NCBI RefSeq assembly: GCF_017814915.1
Contig: NZ_JAGIPZ010000005.1
Coordinates: forward strand, 264,582 to 328,581
Source: Herbaspirillum sp. LeCh32-8
GTDB lineage: Bacteria; Pseudomonadota; Gammaproteobacteria; Burkholderiales; Burkholderiaceae_D
Direction: 5' to 3'
Length of the DNA: 64,000 bases
The notes under the pieces are model-generated. The model was given only the letters and a program-made list of their open reading frames with translations. It was not told the origin of the DNA and searched no databases. This document shows, in pieces, positions 1 through 10,852 of the stretch. Every line of letters begins with the position of its first letter. The first letter of the stretch is position 1. Made by a program: the position numbers and the translations under genes.

Positions 1-65
1 AGTAAAGGTAGTGAGTTGTTTTGTGTAGTGAGTTGTTTTTTGTTTGACTTCCCTGAGGTATTTTT

Positions 66-96
66 TGCCGGCGTCCATGGATGCCGGCATTTTTTT
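66..96. terminator. Rho-independent terminator-like hairpin
   Basis: A TGCCGGC/GCCGGCA stem with a 10-nt spacer is followed by seven T and preceded by a T-rich stretch. It probably ends a gene lying left of the window. Between it and corC there is only an untranslated or promoter region. Confidence 0.7.
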
Positions 97-311
97 GCCT
101 GGACGCAAGGCGCGCCCGAGGCACTCAGGATGCGCAATGAAAAGGATGAGCTTGCTGCAACAGGCGGGGATAAACCCATTTCCCGCGCGCAACTGGCGCC
201 ATCTGCTCGTAAGCCGCACAGACACTGGCGCACGGGGGGTTTAGTGGACTTGTCACATAATTGTTGTATCCTATGGCTCTTCGAAACTACGTCGGGCTCA
301 CGCCTAACGCC

Positions 312-1187
312 ATGCAAGATCACCCTAGTAGCGTCAAGTCTGACGCTAAACCCCACCGTTCGCTGTTCGAACGACTCACCGCACTGATTTCCCCCGAACC
401 CGAAAACCGGGCAGAACTGCTCGAAGTCCTGCACGATGCGCACGAGCGCAATCTGATCGACGCCGACGCGCTGTCGATGATCGAAGGCGTGTTCCAGGTC
501 TCCGACCTGGCGGCGCGCGACATCATGGTGCCGCGTTCGCAGATGGACACCATCGACATCAGCAAGCCCATCGATACTTGGATGCCCGACGTGCTGTCGA
601 CCTCGCACTCGCGCTTCCCCGCGGTGGACGGCGAACGCGACAAGGTGGTCGGCATCCTACTGGCCAAGGACCTGCTGCGCTACTACGCCGAAGAAAGCTT
701 CGACGTGCGCGACATGCTGCGCCCGGCCATTTTCATTCCCGAATCCAAGCGCCTCAACGTGCTGCTGCGCGACTTCCGCGCCAACCGCAACCACATGGCG
801 ATCGTGGTCGATGAATACGGCGGCGTGGCCGGCCTGATCACCATCGAAGACGTACTGGAACAGATCGTCGGCGACATCGAGGACGAATACGACTTCGACG
901 AAGCCGAAGACAATGTACTGGCCCTGAAGGACGGCCCCAACGGCGCGCGCTGGCGCATTAAGGCGCTGACTGAAATCCGGCAGTTCAACGAAGAAGTCGG
1001 CTGCCGCCTCGAAGACGACGACGCCGACACCATCGGCGGCTTGGTCGCCAACCATGTCGGCCGCGTGCCACGCAAGGGCGACGAGTTCGACATCGACGGC
1101 CTGCATTTCGAAGTGCTGCGCGCCGATGCGCGCCAGGTGCACGTGCTGCTGGTCTCCAAGCTGCCGGCCCCGGCCGACGAAGAGTAA
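312..1187 (+). CDS. corC: CorC/YbeX-family CBS-domain transporter accessory protein
   Basis: A 291-residue cytoplasmic protein of the CorC/HlyC family, linked in enterics to magnesium/cobalt efflux. An N-terminal linker (about 1-65) is followed by a CBS pair (about 66-190, with DIMVPRSQMD near 70-79 and DEYGGVAGLITIEDVLEQIVG near 168-187) and a C-terminal CorC_HlyC domain (about 200-285). No transmembrane segment is seen, as in the short CorC class. I prefer the ATG at 312 because the family begins just ahead of a basic segment like KPHRSLFERL; in-frame upstream starts (ATG 273, TTG 261) would add a tail without family character. It lies 18 nt upstream of lnt, the conserved ybeX-lnt arrangement. 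Confidence 0.93.
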   Translation: MQDHPSSVKSDAKPHRSLFERLTALISPEPENRAELLEVLHDAHERNLIDADALSMIEGVFQVSDLAARDIMVPRSQMDTIDISKPIDTWMPDVLSTSHSRFPAVDGERDKVVGILLAKDLLRYYAEESFDVRDMLRPAIFIPESKRLNVLLRDFRANRNHMAIVVDEYGGVAGLITIEDVLEQIVGDIEDEYDFDEAEDNVLALKDGPNGARWRIKALTEIRQFNEEVGCRLEDDDADTIGGLVANHVGRVPRKGDEFDIDGLHFEVLRADARQVHVLLVSKLPAPADEE

Positions 1188-1205
1188 TTTTCCGCACCTC
1201 CCCGC

Positions 1206-2828
1206 GTGAACGCCCCTCTCCCACAAGACGCTCCCGGCCTGCGCGGGCAAGCCGCCGCGCGCGGCCGTGCAGGCGCGCTGCCGCTGCTGCTGGCGACGCT
1301 GGTCGGCGCCGCCAATGTGCTGGCCTTCGCGCCGTTCAACTTCTGGCCGCTGCAGATCCTGGCGCTGGCCTGGCTATTCCATGGCGTGATCGCCTCCCCC
1401 GAGGCCGGCGTGCGCGCGCATTTCCTGCGCGGCTGGCTGTACGGGTTCGGCTGGGCTGCGGCCGGGGTGCACTGGCTCTACATCAGCATGCACGACTACG
1501 GCGGCATGCCGTCGTGGATGGCGGCGCTGGCGGTGGCCTTGCTGGGGCTATACCTGGGCCTGTACGCTGGCGCGGCGACCGCGCTGGCCGGCTGGCTGCG
1601 CGGCCGCTGGTCGTCAGGCACGCTCACGCTCGGGCTGCTGATGCTGCCGGCCTTGTGGGCGCTGTCTGAATGGGCGCGCGGCTGGGTCTTCACCGGATTC
1701 CCCTGGCTGATCTCGGGCTATGCCCACACCAACGGTCCGCTGGCCGGCTTTGCGGCGGTAGGCGGTGTGTACGGCGTGGGCTGGGTGTCCGCCGTGGTGG
1801 CCGGCGCGCTGGCGCTGCTGTGGCTGGGCGTACGCCGCAAGGCCGCCAGCGGCGGCACAGTGCGCATCGTCCTGCCGCTGGGCGCGGCGCTGCTGCTATG
1901 CGTGGCCGGCGTGGCGTTGCGTCAGGTGCAGTGGACTACACCGCAGGGACAGCCGATTTCGGTGCGGCTGCTGCAGGGCAATATCCCGCAGGAGATGAAG
2001 TTCTCCAACGATGCGCTGGTGTCCACGCTGGGCATGTACGAGCAGATGATCACGGCCGAACCGGCCGACCTGATCGCCACCCCGGAGACCGCCATCCCGC
2101 TGCTGCCGCAGCAGCTGCCGCCGGACTACCTGGGGCGCATCCTGCGCTTCGTGCAAAACAGCGGCAGCCACCTGGCGCTGGGGATCCCGCTGACCGACGG
2201 TCCGCAGATGTATGCCAATTCGCTGCTGGGTTTCGGTCCCTCGGCGGAGTCGGCGGCGCTGCCTTATCGTTATGACAAGCATCACCTGGTACCCTTCGGC
2301 GAATTCATCCCGCCGGGCTTCCGCTGGTTCGTCGACATGATGAACATCCCGCTGGGCGACATGACGCGCGGCGCGCCGGTGCAGTCGCCGTTCGGCGTGA
2401 AGGATCAGTGGATACTGCCTAATATCTGCTACGAAGATCTGTTCGGCGAGGAAATCGCCGGCCAGCTGCGCGACGCCTACCGCGCCGGCCAGCCGCAGGC
2501 CAGCGTGCTGCTGAACTTGTCCAACATCGCCTGGTTCGGCAATTCGATCGCGCTGCCCCAGCATTTGCAGATCTCGCAGATGCGCACGCTGGAAACCGGC
2601 CGCCCGATGCTGCGCGCCACCAACACCGGCGCCACCGCGGTGATCGTGCCCGGCGGCGGCCTGGATGAGCTGACGCCCTTCACCCGGGGCGTGCTGACGG
2701 CCAAGGTGCAGGGCTACGGCGGCCAGACCCCTTACATTCTGCTGGGCAACAAGCTGGTGGTGGGCCTGGCGGTGCTGATGCTGCTGCTGGCCTGGGGTCG
2801 CAACAAGGCGGCGCGGATCCTGCACTGA
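1206..2828 (+). CDS. lnt: Apolipoprotein N-acyltransferase
   Basis: Lnt is an inner-membrane enzyme that N-acylates the lipid-modified cysteine of lipoproteins, the last step of lipoprotein maturation. The 540 residues comprise hydrophobic helices (about 20-245), a nitrilase-fold periplasmic domain (about 255-500) and a C-terminal helix (about 510-530). The catalytic triad is readable: Glu294 in [10 protein letters not shown], Lys358 in [12 protein letters not shown] and Cys408 in [13 protein letters not shown]. The start is a GTG 18 nt after corC with no strong Shine-Dalgarno, which suggests translation coupled to corC. Length is in the usual range (E. coli about 512). Confidence 0.96.
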   Translation: MNAPLPQDAPGLRGQAAARGRAGALPLLLATLVGAANVLAFAPFNFWPLQILALAWLFHGVIASPEAGVRAHFLRGWLYGFGWAAAGVHWLYISMHDYGGMPSWMAALAVALLGLYLGLYAGAATALAGWLRGRWSSGTLTLGLLMLPALWALSEWARGWVFTGFPWLISGYAHTNGPLAGFAAVGGVYGVGWVSAVVAGALALLWLGVRRKAASGGTVRIVLPLGAALLLCVAGVALRQVQWTTPQGQPISVRLLQGNIPQEMKFSNDALVSTLGMYEQMITAEPADLIATPETAIPLLPQQLPPDYLGRILRFVQNSGSHLALGIPLTDGPQMYANSLLGFGPSAESAALPYRYDKHHLVPFGEFIPPGFRWFVDMMNIPLGDMTRGAPVQSPFGVKDQWILPNICYEDLFGEEIAGQLRDAYRAGQPQASVLLNLSNIAWFGNSIALPQHLQISQMRTLETGRPMLRATNTGATAVIVPGGGLDELTPFTRGVLTAKVQGYGGQTPYILLGNKLVVGLAVLMLLLAWGRNKAARILH

Positions 2829-2959
2829 CGCCGCAAGGCGGCCGGCTGCCCGGCCGCCTGCCCTTTCCCCTTCCCGAAACCGGGTCAAACGGCCCAAAAG
2901 ACGCTAAAATTCAAGGTTTTAGCAATTCCTCCTCGCCGGTCCACGGGCGACCTCACAAG

Positions 2960-3871
2960 ATGCTGACATTTCAACAAATCATCCTCAAGCTGCAAGAATA
3001 TTGGGACGCCCAAGGCTGCGCGCTGCTGCAGCCCTACGACATGGAAGTCGGCGCGGGCACTTCGCATACCGCGACCTTCCTGCGCGCGATCGGCCCCGAG
3101 CCGTGGCGCGCCGCCTACGTGCAGCCGTCGCGCCGCCCCAAGGATGGCCGCTACGGCGAAAACCCGAACCGCATGCAGCACTACTACCAGTACCAGGTGG
3201 TGTTGAAGCCGGCCCCGGAAAACATTCTGGACCTGTACCTGGGTTCGCTGGAAGCGCTGGGCCTGAACCTGCAGCAAAATGACGTGCGTTTCGTCGAGGA
3301 TGACTGGGAAAACCCGACCCTGGGCGCCTGGGGCCTGGGCTGGGAAGTATGGTTGAACGGCATGGAAGTGACCCAGTTCACCTACTTCCAGCAGGTCGGC
3401 GGGCTGGACTGCAAGCCGGTGCTGGGCGAGATCACCTACGGCATCGAGCGCCTGGCGATGTACCTGCAGGGCGTGGAAAACGTCTACGACCTGGTGTGGA
3501 CCGAGTGGACCGAAAACGGCGCGAAGAAGAAGCTGACCTACGGCGACGTGTTCCACCAGAACGAAGTCGAGCAGTCGACCTTCAACTTCGAATACTCGAA
3601 CACCGAGTTCCTGTTCTCGCTGTTCAGCAACTACGAAGCCGAAGCCCGGCGCCTGATGGAAGTGCCGCTGGCGCTGCCGGCCTACGAGCAGGTCCTGAAG
3701 GCGGCACACACCTTCAACATGCTGGACGCGCGCGGCGCCATCTCGGTCACCGAGCGCGCCGCCTACATCGGCCGCATCCGCAACCTGTCGCGCGCGGTGG
3801 CGCAGGCCTACTTCGAGTCGCGCGAGCGCCTGGGCTTCCCCATGCTGGACGCCCCCAAGGCCGCCGCGTAA
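2960..3871 (+). CDS. glyQ: Glycyl-tRNA synthetase, alpha subunit
   Basis: The class II catalytic subunit of the bacterial alpha2-beta2 glycyl-tRNA synthetase, charging tRNA-Gly in the cytoplasm. The 303 residues begin with the hallmark [19 protein letters not shown] and contain [20 protein letters not shown] (about residues 52-71), the substrate-binding core of the family. Length matches the family (about 300). The gene follows a 130-nt gap after lnt that could hold a promoter, and precedes glyS by 85 nt, so the two subunits are probably co-transcribed. Composition is host-like. Confidence 0.98.
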   Translation: MLTFQQIILKLQEYWDAQGCALLQPYDMEVGAGTSHTATFLRAIGPEPWRAAYVQPSRRPKDGRYGENPNRMQHYYQYQVVLKPAPENILDLYLGSLEALGLNLQQNDVRFVEDDWENPTLGAWGLGWEVWLNGMEVTQFTYFQQVGGLDCKPVLGEITYGIERLAMYLQGVENVYDLVWTEWTENGAKKKLTYGDVFHQNEVEQSTFNFEYSNTEFLFSLFSNYEAEARRLMEVPLALPAYEQVLKAAHTFNMLDARGAISVTERAAYIGRIRNLSRAVAQAYFESRERLGFPMLDAPKAAA

Positions 3872-3956
3872 GCCCAGACAGACTGAGCCCCCGACAGACT
3901 GAACCGGCGCCCGGCCTGACGGCGGGCGCACCGAGCAAGACAGCAAGACAGACAAC

Positions 3957-6077
3957 ATGAACCAGACACTCCTCGTAGAACTCGTCACCGAAGAACTGCC
4001 GCCCAAAGCGCTGGCCAAGCTGGGCGACGCCTTCGCCGCCGGCATCTTCAACGGCCTGCAAAGCCGCGGCTATCTCGATGCCGATTCGGCCGCCACCGCC
4101 TACGCCACGCCGCGCCGCCTGGCGGTGTCCATCACCAAGGTGCGCGCCGCCTCGCCGGACAAATCCATCCGCGAAAAGGTGCTGCCGGTGTCGGTGGCGC
4201 TGGACGCAGAAGGCCGCCCGGCCGCTCCTCTGGTGAAGAAGCTGGCCGCACTGGCCGCCTCCACCGGCGCCGCGGTGATCACGCCCGACCAGCTGGAACG
4301 CGCGCAGGACGGCAAGGCCGAGAGCTTCTTCTACACCTACACCGCCAAGGGCTCGCCGCTGGCCACCGGCCTGCAGGCCGCACTGGAAGACGCGCTCGCC
4401 AAGCTGCCTATCCCCAAGGTCATGAGCTACCAGCGCCAGTTCGGCCGCGCCGCCGGCGAGACCGTGCACTTCGTGCGCCCGGCGCACTATCTGGTGGCGT
4501 TGTTGGGCAACGAAGTGGTGCCGCTGACCATCCTCGGCCTGGACGCCGGCCGCACCACGCTGGGCCACCGCTTCCTGTCGCAGGGCGCACTGCAGATCGC
4601 CTCGCCCGACGCCTACGTCGAGACGCTGGCGTCGCAGGGCAAGGTCATCGCCAGCTTCAACGAACGTAAGGAAAAGATCCGCGCCGCGCTGCTGGCAAAA
4701 GCCGGCGCCGACCAGGTCCTGATGCCGGAAAGCCTGCTCGACGAAGTCAACGCGCTGGTCGAATGGCCGGTGGTCTACGAGTGCAAGTTCGAGGATGAAT
4801 TCCTGGCCGTGCCGCAGGAATGCCTGATCCTGACCATGCAGACCAACCAGAAGTATTTCGCGCTGACCGACGCCAACGGCAAATTGCGCTCGCGCTTCCT
4901 GATCGTCTCCAACCTGGAGACCGCACAGCCCGAACACATCATCGGCGGCAACGAGCGCGTGGTGCGCCCGCGCCTGTCGGACGCCAAGTTCTTCTTCGAG
5001 CAGGACAAGAAGAAGAAGCTGGCCGATCGCGTGCCGCAACTGGCCAACGTGGTCTACCACAACAAGCTGGGCAACCAGCTGCAGCGCACCGAGCGCGTCA
5101 AGGCGCTGGCCGGCAAGATCGCCGGTCTGCTGGGCGGCGACGTGGCGCTGGCCGAACGCGGCGCGCTGCTGGCCAAGGCCGACCTGCTGACCGACATGGT
5201 GGGCGAGTTCCCCGAGCTGCAAGGCATCATGGGCACCTACTACGCGCGCCATGACGGCGAGGCCGACGAGGTCGCGCTGGCCGCCTCCGAACACTACCAG
5301 CCGCGCTTCGCCGGCGACGCACTGCCGTCCACCGCCACCGGCACCGCCGTGGCCCTGGCCGACAAGCTGGAAACCCTGGTCGGCATCTGGGGCATCGGCC
5401 TGCAGCCGACCGGCGACAAGGACCCGTTCGCGCTGCGCCGCCACGCCCTGGGCGTGCTGCGCATGCTGGTCGAGAAGCGTCTGCCGTTGTCGCTGGCCGC
5501 ACTGCTGGACGCCGCCGTTTCGCTGTTTGCCGGCAACGCCAACTTCAAGGATCCGCGCGCCGAGGTGCAGGCCTTCATCTACGATCGCCTGCGTGGCCTG
5601 CTGCGCGAGCGCGGCTTCGCCCAGAACGAAGTCGAAGCCGTGGTGGCGCAACAGCCTGAAGTGCTGGACAACGTGGTCGAGCGCCTGGAAGCGGTGAAGG
5701 CCTTCGCCGCCCTGCCGGAAGCCGAAGCGCTGGCCGCTGCCAACAAGCGCATCACCAACATCCTGAAGAAAATCGAAGGCGTCGCCATCGACGGCCACGG
5801 CGCGGTGCAGGACAGCCTGCTGCGCGAAGCCGCCGAGCAAGGCCTGTACGCAGCCATGCAGCAGTCGCGCCCGCAGGTGCAGGCCGCCTACGCGAAGGGC
5901 GACTTCGCCGGTGCGTTGAAGGCGCTGGCGCAGTTGCGCGCCAACGTCGACGCCTTCTTCAACGACGTGATGGTCAACGCCGACGACGAACAGCTGCGCA
6001 AGAACCGCCAGGCGTTGCTGGCCGAACTGCATGGCATGCTCAACCAGGTGGCCGACATTTCCAAGCTGGCCGCCTGA
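3957..6077 (+). CDS. glyS: Glycyl-tRNA synthetase, beta subunit
   Basis: The beta subunit (706 residues) carries most tRNA recognition of the alpha2-beta2 enzyme. It starts with the conserved [19 protein letters not shown], has the central tRNA synthetase beta body including [14 protein letters not shown] and GHRFLS, and ends in an all-helical DALR-like anticodon-binding region (roughly from residue 580). E. coli GlyS is 689 residues. The start ATG follows the glyQ stop by 85 nt. A long antisense open frame across this gene is a by-product of high GC and is not annotated. Confidence 0.98.
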   Translation: MNQTLLVELVTEELPPKALAKLGDAFAAGIFNGLQSRGYLDADSAATAYATPRRLAVSITKVRAASPDKSIREKVLPVSVALDAEGRPAAPLVKKLAALAASTGAAVITPDQLERAQDGKAESFFYTYTAKGSPLATGLQAALEDALAKLPIPKVMSYQRQFGRAAGETVHFVRPAHYLVALLGNEVVPLTILGLDAGRTTLGHRFLSQGALQIASPDAYVETLASQGKVIASFNERKEKIRAALLAKAGADQVLMPESLLDEVNALVEWPVVYECKFEDEFLAVPQECLILTMQTNQKYFALTDANGKLRSRFLIVSNLETAQPEHIIGGNERVVRPRLSDAKFFFEQDKKKKLADRVPQLANVVYHNKLGNQLQRTERVKALAGKIAGLLGGDVALAERGALLAKADLLTDMVGEFPELQGIMGTYYARHDGEADEVALAASEHYQPRFAGDALPSTATGTAVALADKLETLVGIWGIGLQPTGDKDPFALRRHALGVLRMLVEKRLPLSLAALLDAAVSLFAGNANFKDPRAEVQAFIYDRLRGLLRERGFAQNEVEAVVAQQPEVLDNVVERLEAVKAFAALPEAEALAAANKRITNILKKIEGVAIDGHGAVQDSLLREAAEQGLYAAMQQSRPQVQAAYAKGDFAGALKALAQLRANVDAFFNDVMVNADDEQLRKNRQALLAELHGMLNQVADISKLAA

Positions 6078-6171
6078 TCGACACGGTGTAGGGAACGCTC
6101 CGCCGCGCATGGCCTCCGGGTCTGCGCGGCGGCTTGCATAATGGGAAGCTGGGAAGAAGAAAGCCAAGCGC

Positions 6172-6729
6172 ATGAAACTGATCATTCTCGATCGCGACGG
6201 CGTGATCAACCACGACTCCGACGCCTTCATCAAATCGCCCGATGAGTGGATTCCCATCAAGGGTTCGCTGGAGGCGATCGCGCGCCTGAACCAGGCCGGC
6301 TACCGCGTGGTGGTCGCGACCAACCAGTCCGGCGTGGCGCGCGGCCTGTTCGACATCAAGACCTTGAACGCCATCCACCAGAAGATGCATAGCGCGGCCC
6401 AGCAGGCCGGCGCCGACATCGACGCCGTGTTCTTCTGCCCGCACTCGGCCGACGACAATTGCGACTGCCGCAAGCCCAAGCCGGGCATGTTCCACGAGAT
6501 CGCCAAGCGCTTCAACATCAGCCTGCGCGGCGGCGTGGTCACCGTCGGCGATTCGCTGCGCGACCTGCAGGCCGGCTACGTAGCCGGTTGCGCGCCCTGC
6601 CTGGTGCTGACCGGCAAGGGCGAGAAGACTCAGGCCAAGGGCGGCCTGCCGCCGGGCACGCTGGTGTTTCCGGATCTTTCGGCCGTCGTTGATTTCGTTC
6701 TGAAATCGCCGGTTGACGTTTCAGTATAG
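6172..6729 (+). CDS. gmhB: D-glycero-beta-D-manno-heptose-1,7-bisphosphate 7-phosphatase
   Basis: A HAD-superfamily phosphatase (185 residues) that removes the 7-phosphate during ADP-heptose synthesis for the LPS inner core. HAD motif I is ILDRDGVIN (Asp7 nucleophile, Asp9 acid/base), motif II is ATNQSGVARG (Thr50), motif III is Lys101/Lys103, and Asp127 in VGDSLRDLQA is the motif IV metal ligand. The GmhB-type zinc site is present: Cys89, His91, Cys97, Cys99. The start has a purine-rich leader. The paralog HisB-N acts in histidine synthesis, but the zinc loop and the neighbour plsC fit GmhB. Confidence 0.95.
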   Translation: MKLIILDRDGVINHDSDAFIKSPDEWIPIKGSLEAIARLNQAGYRVVVATNQSGVARGLFDIKTLNAIHQKMHSAAQQAGADIDAVFFCPHSADDNCDCRKPKPGMFHEIAKRFNISLRGGVVTVGDSLRDLQAGYVAGCAPCLVLTGKGEKTQAKGGLPPGTLVFPDLSAVVDFVLKSPVDVSV

Positions 6730-6816
6730 TGACGCTTCCGTCGTCGCCATGCTGATGCGAGACGACGCGTCCCTTCCACAACAACACGCTGCTTGTTGCA
6801 GCATGGAGATTGCATT

Positions 6817-7602
6817 TTGCGCTTTGCCCTGATTTTGCGTTCGCTGGTGTTCATGGTCCTGATGTCGGTGGCCACCATCATCTGGTCGTTCGCCTGCCTG
6901 CTGTCCGCCCCCTTCCCCTATGCCAAGCGCTACTGGTGGACCTCGCGCTGGAACGTGTTCGTGATCTGGACCGCCAAGGTCATCTGCGGCATCCGCTATG
7001 AGATCCGCGGCAAGGAAAACCTGCCCGATGCGCCGGTGATCCTGTTGTCCAAGCACCAGTCCGCGTGGGAGACCATCTTCTACGTCATCAACATGCCGCG
7101 CCCGCTGGTGTTCGTGTTCAAGAAGGAGCTGACCTACATTCCCTTCTTCGGCTGGGGCATCGCGCTGCTGCGCATGATCCCGATCGACCGCAGCAAAGGC
7201 CGCGACGCCTTCTCGCAAGTGCTGGAGCACGGCCGGCGCCGCCTGCGCGACGGCCAGTGGATCGTGATGTTCCCCGAGGGCACCCGCACCAGGGTCGGCT
7301 CGCAAGGCAAGTACAAGGCCGGCGGCTCGCGCCTGGCGGTGGAGACCAACACCCTGGTGGTGCCGGTGGCCATGAACTCCGGCGAATACTGGCCCAAGGG
7401 CACGTTCGTCAAGAAACCGGGCACCATTGTTGTATCCATCGGCAAACCGATCTCGCCGGAAGGCCTGACGCCGCAGGAATTGAACGAACGCGTCGAAAAT
7501 TGGATAGAATCCGAGATGCGCGTGATTACGCCGGACGCATACAAGAACAGCGCGCCCCGGCAGGCCGCCGCAGCGGATCCCAGCGATCCTGCACGGCCTT
7601 GA
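6817..7602 (+). CDS. plsC: 1-acyl-sn-glycerol-3-phosphate acyltransferase
   Basis: A membrane-associated LPLAT enzyme that acylates lysophosphatidic acid to phosphatidic acid. From the TTG at 6817, which has a GGAG eight to nine bases upstream, the protein has 261 residues. An N-terminal hydrophobic segment (about 4-34) is followed by the acyltransferase core: the HX4D-type box reads HQSAWE (His80...Glu85, Glu in place of Asp) and the glycerol-phosphate motif is FPEGTR (152-157). An upstream in-frame TTG at 6793 would add eight residues. It lies between gmhB and the YgjP-like gene, an order common in beta-proteobacteria. Confidence 0.9.
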   Translation: MRFALILRSLVFMVLMSVATIIWSFACLLSAPFPYAKRYWWTSRWNVFVIWTAKVICGIRYEIRGKENLPDAPVILLSKHQSAWETIFYVINMPRPLVFVFKKELTYIPFFGWGIALLRMIPIDRSKGRDAFSQVLEHGRRRLRDGQWIVMFPEGTRTRVGSQGKYKAGGSRLAVETNTLVVPVAMNSGEYWPKGTFVKKPGTIVVSIGKPISPEGLTPQELNERVENWIESEMRVITPDAYKNSAPRQAAAADPSDPARP

Positions 7603-7647
7603 GTCTTATCAGATAGCCAACCGCAATATCAGGACGCCGCGACTCCA

Positions 7648-8643
7648 TTGAAACTGCTTCGCAAACCCAAGACCAATCCCAACCAGCTCTCGCTGCAAAT
7701 GGATTTGTTCGCTCCGGAACCGGAGCAGGCCGAGTCGCCCGCGTCTGAAATCGCTCCCGCAGAACTGGGCCCGGCATTGCCGTCGCCGACGGTGCAGCCG
7801 CCGTTGATCTCGACGCCGGCGCCGGTGGTGCATGCAGCGCCGCTGCTGCCGCCGGTCATCGCCGCGCCGCCGACACCGGTCAACACGCTGGTGCCGCCGC
7901 CCGCCGGCCGTCCTGCCGAAGGCAAACGCCGCATCCTGCTGGGCGAACACACCATCGACTACGCGCTGCTGCGCTCCAAGCGCAACACCATCGGTTTCCT
8001 GGTCAGCGACGAAGGCCTGCGCGTGACTGCGCCCAAGTGGGTCACCATCGCCGAGATCGAGAACGCCATCCGCGAGAAGCAGCGCTGGATCCTGACCAAG
8101 CTCAACGAACGCCGCGAGCGCTCGGCGCGCCGCCTGCAGCCGCAGATGCAATGGCGCGACGGCGCCACCCTGCCCTACCTCGGCAACGACATCACGCTGC
8201 GCATCCGCGCCGGCCAGCGCGCGCCGGTGCACCTGGACGAAGACACCCGCGAGCTCAACGTCAGCCTGCCGGCCGACGCCAGCGAGCAGCAATTGAAGGA
8301 TCGCGTACAGGGCTGGCTGCAAGCGCGCGCCGAAGAACTGTTCGGCAAACGCCTGATCATCTACGCTGAAAAGCTGGGGGTGAGCTTCCGCTCCTTCGCG
8401 CTGTCCTCGGCCACCACGCAGTGGGGCTCCTGCACCGCCGACGGCCGCATCCGCCTGAACTGGCGCCTGATGCACTTCGCGCTGCCGCTGGTCGACTACG
8501 TGATCGCCCACGAACTGGCGCACCTGCGCGAGATGAACCACGGCCCGGAGTTCTGGGCCACGGTGCAATCGATCTTCCCGGAATTCGAAACGGCCAAGCG
8601 TGCGCTGCGCGACAGCGCGCCGGAGACCTTGCCGATCTTCTGA
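7648..8643 (+). CDS. YgjP/YgjP-like metallopeptidase-domain protein (DUF45, M48-like)
   Basis: A 331-residue protein with a proline/alanine-rich N-terminus (about 1-95) of low complexity, then a YgjP-like metallohydrolase domain. The zinc signature is HELAHLREMNHGPEFW: His288, Glu289 and His292, with a further His nearby. Upstream conserved elements are RKRNTIGFLVSDEGLRV-like and TTQWGSCTADGRIRLNWRL. The first plausible start is a TTG 45 nt after plsC; an ATG at 7699 is a possible internal alternative. The cellular substrate of this family is not established. Confidence 0.85.
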   Translation: MKLLRKPKTNPNQLSLQMDLFAPEPEQAESPASEIAPAELGPALPSPTVQPPLISTPAPVVHAAPLLPPVIAAPPTPVNTLVPPPAGRPAEGKRRILLGEHTIDYALLRSKRNTIGFLVSDEGLRVTAPKWVTIAEIENAIREKQRWILTKLNERRERSARRLQPQMQWRDGATLPYLGNDITLRIRAGQRAPVHLDEDTRELNVSLPADASEQQLKDRVQGWLQARAEELFGKRLIIYAEKLGVSFRSFALSSATTQWGSCTADGRIRLNWRLMHFALPLVDYVIAHELAHLREMNHGPEFWATVQSIFPEFETAKRALRDSAPETLPIF

Positions 8644-8718
8644 CGCGAGCAGTAGTATCAACAGCAGAGCGCCGAACGCGCTCCCGCACAGCCGCCGCCT
8701 TCCGACTTTACGCCTGCC

Positions 8719-10737
8719 CTACTTCAACGCCTGCGCGATCATCGGCATGACCCTGAGCGCACCGTCCCTGGTCATATGATGCTGGTCGGAATATTGTGAG
8801 ACGTTGCCCTTGATCATCGTGCATTGGTCATCCGGACAGAGGGCTTCGTAGGGATAGACGAAGCGCACGTTGTCCGGCACCTTCATCTTCTGCGTGACGT
8901 CAATGAACATGTGGTTGATGCCCTTGTAATAGTCAGAGTCTGGCATCACCACACAATTCTTCTTTGATACCAGGGGCATCGCGTAGTAATTCGACACCTC
9001 ACAGTCATAGGCCACATCCGCCGTCGACCCTACGATGACGAGACGAGACGGATGTAATCCTCCCGCCAGCATGGCATCCTCCATCATTTTCTGCACGCCC
9101 GGTACAGTGTCTCCACCATAGGCATGCCAGCGCTGCGAGCGGATGACCGCATAGATTTTCTCGCCGCGCAGCGAATGCAGCTTCGATATCGCAGCAGTGC
9201 AGTCCTTCAGGTTGCCGACGTCGGGGCGCAAGACGTGCTCGCCCATCAGGCAGCTGCCGTTGGTCACCATGTAGAACAGATAGTCCTTGCCCAGGGTCTC
9301 GTCGAGCGCCTTGGTCAGGTGTTCGGCATGGCTGTCGCCGTAGACCACCACGATCTTTCCCGAGGCCGGATTGCCGAATACGCAACCGCTGTTCTTCTTG
9401 CGGTCGTCGCACTCGAAGCGGCCGACTTCGCGCTTCAGTTCGACGATGCCGTAACGCGAGGGCAGACCTTGCCGGTATTCGGTCAGGCCGCCGATGCCGC
9501 CGATGACGACCATCGACAGCGTCAGCGCGACGATCTTGCCGCGACGCTGCAATGGCCGCAGCGGGTCCTCCAACAACATTTTGGTGGCCCATGCCAGCAG
9601 CACCGCCAGCAGCAACAACAGCAGGCGGGCCAGGCCGGAGGGCGCAGCGCCCGTGATCAGGCGGGCAAAGGACAGCAAGGGCCAGTGCCACAGATAAAGC
9701 GGATAGCTGATCAAACCCAGCCACACCAGTACCGGGTGCGACAGCACCCGGCGGTTGAACCATGCGCCGGATCCGAGACGGATCATCACCGCTGCGCCGA
9801 CCGTCGGCACCAGGGCCCACCAGCCGGGGAAGTCGCTGTCCTTGGAAAGACGAAATGAGACCACGATGATCGCCAGCGCCGCCGCCGCCGAAATCAAGCC
9901 CGCGGCCGGACCTGTCCATTTGCCGGAGTCGCCCTTTCCGGCGCGCGGCAATGCCGCCAGCAAAGCGCCGACCAGCAGTTCCCAGAAACGCGTTTGCGGC
10001 GAATAGTAAAGCCCCGCAATGTCATTGCGGGCGTGGATGCCGCGCAGATTGAGCGCGAAGGAGACGGCGGCCACCGCCACGGTCAGCCACCATGCCTTGC
10101 GAGCGCTGAACCCGCGCCGTGCGGCGATAGCCCACAGCGCCAGCGGCCAGACGATGTAGAACTGCTCCTCGATGGCCAGCGACCAGAGGTGAAGCAAGGG
10201 CTTGGTCTCGGCGGCGACGTCGAAGTAACCGCTTTCCTTCCAGTACACGAAGTTGGAGAAGAAGCCTGCGCCGCCCGTGATCTGCTTTGCCAGCCGCGCA
10301 TATTCATCAGCCGGCAGCAGGAACCATCCCGCCGCGTAGACCGTGCCGAGCACCAGCAGCAATGCCGGAAAGATCCGGGCAATACGACGTGCGTAGAAAT
10401 CGGTGAAGCTGAACGTCCCGTCCTGCAGGGATTTGCGGATGATGGACGTGATCAGGAAACCGGAGATGACGAAGAAGATGTCGACGCCGACGAAGCCGCC
10501 GGGCAGGTATTCCGGGAAAGCGTGAAACACCAGCACCAGCGTCACCGCCAGTGCGCGCAGGCCGTCTACGTCGGCGCGATATCCCGGTATGGGCGTACTG
10601 ATGCCGGCCGGGCGGATCTGTGCGGTGGAGTCGGCGATGGGCGAGGGATACGCTGCGCCCTGGGAAACGGAAGCTTTTCTTGTCATTGTTGATGGGGCTT
10701 CGCCGTGGATGCCGGGCGATATTGCTGAGGCCGTCAT
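8719..10737 (-). CDS. OafA/YrhL-type acyltransferase with C-terminal SGNH domain
   Basis: An inner-membrane acyltransferase (672 residues) of the acyltransferase-3 family, typically O-acetylating LPS O-antigen or another surface glycan. The acyltransferase-3 domain starts at GYRADVDGLRALAVTLVLVFHA (about residue 52) and contains about ten hydrophobic segments and the conserved VISGFLITSII. The C-terminal third is an SGNH hydrolase-like domain with VVYGDSHAEHL (Ser nucleophile) and a late DQHHMTRDGA block supplying Asp/His. The gene is opposite in strand to its neighbours, although its GC content is host-like. An ATG about 54 nt inside is an alternative start. Confidence 0.88.
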   Translation of the reverse strand: MTASAISPGIHGEAPSTMTRKASVSQGAAYPSPIADSTAQIRPAGISTPIPGYRADVDGLRALAVTLVLVFHAFPEYLPGGFVGVDIFFVISGFLITSIIRKSLQDGTFSFTDFYARRIARIFPALLLVLGTVYAAGWFLLPADEYARLAKQITGGAGFFSNFVYWKESGYFDVAAETKPLLHLWSLAIEEQFYIVWPLALWAIAARRGFSARKAWWLTVAVAAVSFALNLRGIHARNDIAGLYYSPQTRFWELLVGALLAALPRAGKGDSGKWTGPAAGLISAAAALAIIVVSFRLSKDSDFPGWWALVPTVGAAVMIRLGSGAWFNRRVLSHPVLVWLGLISYPLYLWHWPLLSFARLITGAAPSGLARLLLLLLAVLLAWATKMLLEDPLRPLQRRGKIVALTLSMVVIGGIGGLTEYRQGLPSRYGIVELKREVGRFECDDRKKNSGCVFGNPASGKIVVVYGDSHAEHLTKALDETLGKDYLFYMVTNGSCLMGEHVLRPDVGNLKDCTAAISKLHSLRGEKIYAVIRSQRWHAYGGDTVPGVQKMMEDAMLAGGLHPSRLVIVGSTADVAYDCEVSNYYAMPLVSKKNCVVMPDSDYYKGINHMFIDVTQKMKVPDNVRFVYPYEALCPDDQCTMIKGNVSQYSDQHHMTRDGALRVMPMIAQALK

Positions 10738-10852
10738 TGTAAAACAATGTAAACATGCCTCCGCAGTGGGAATTCAGGCCTCACCGCGCAAAAACAACGA
10801 ATAGGGGATAATGACGCCCATCCCTGCATCAACATTTCATTTAGGACAAGAC

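Noticed and set aside
3747..6260. Very long open frame antisense to glyS and its flanks
   Set aside because: It lies opposite a clear essential gene, has no family motif, and long antisense frames are common in GC-rich coding DNA.
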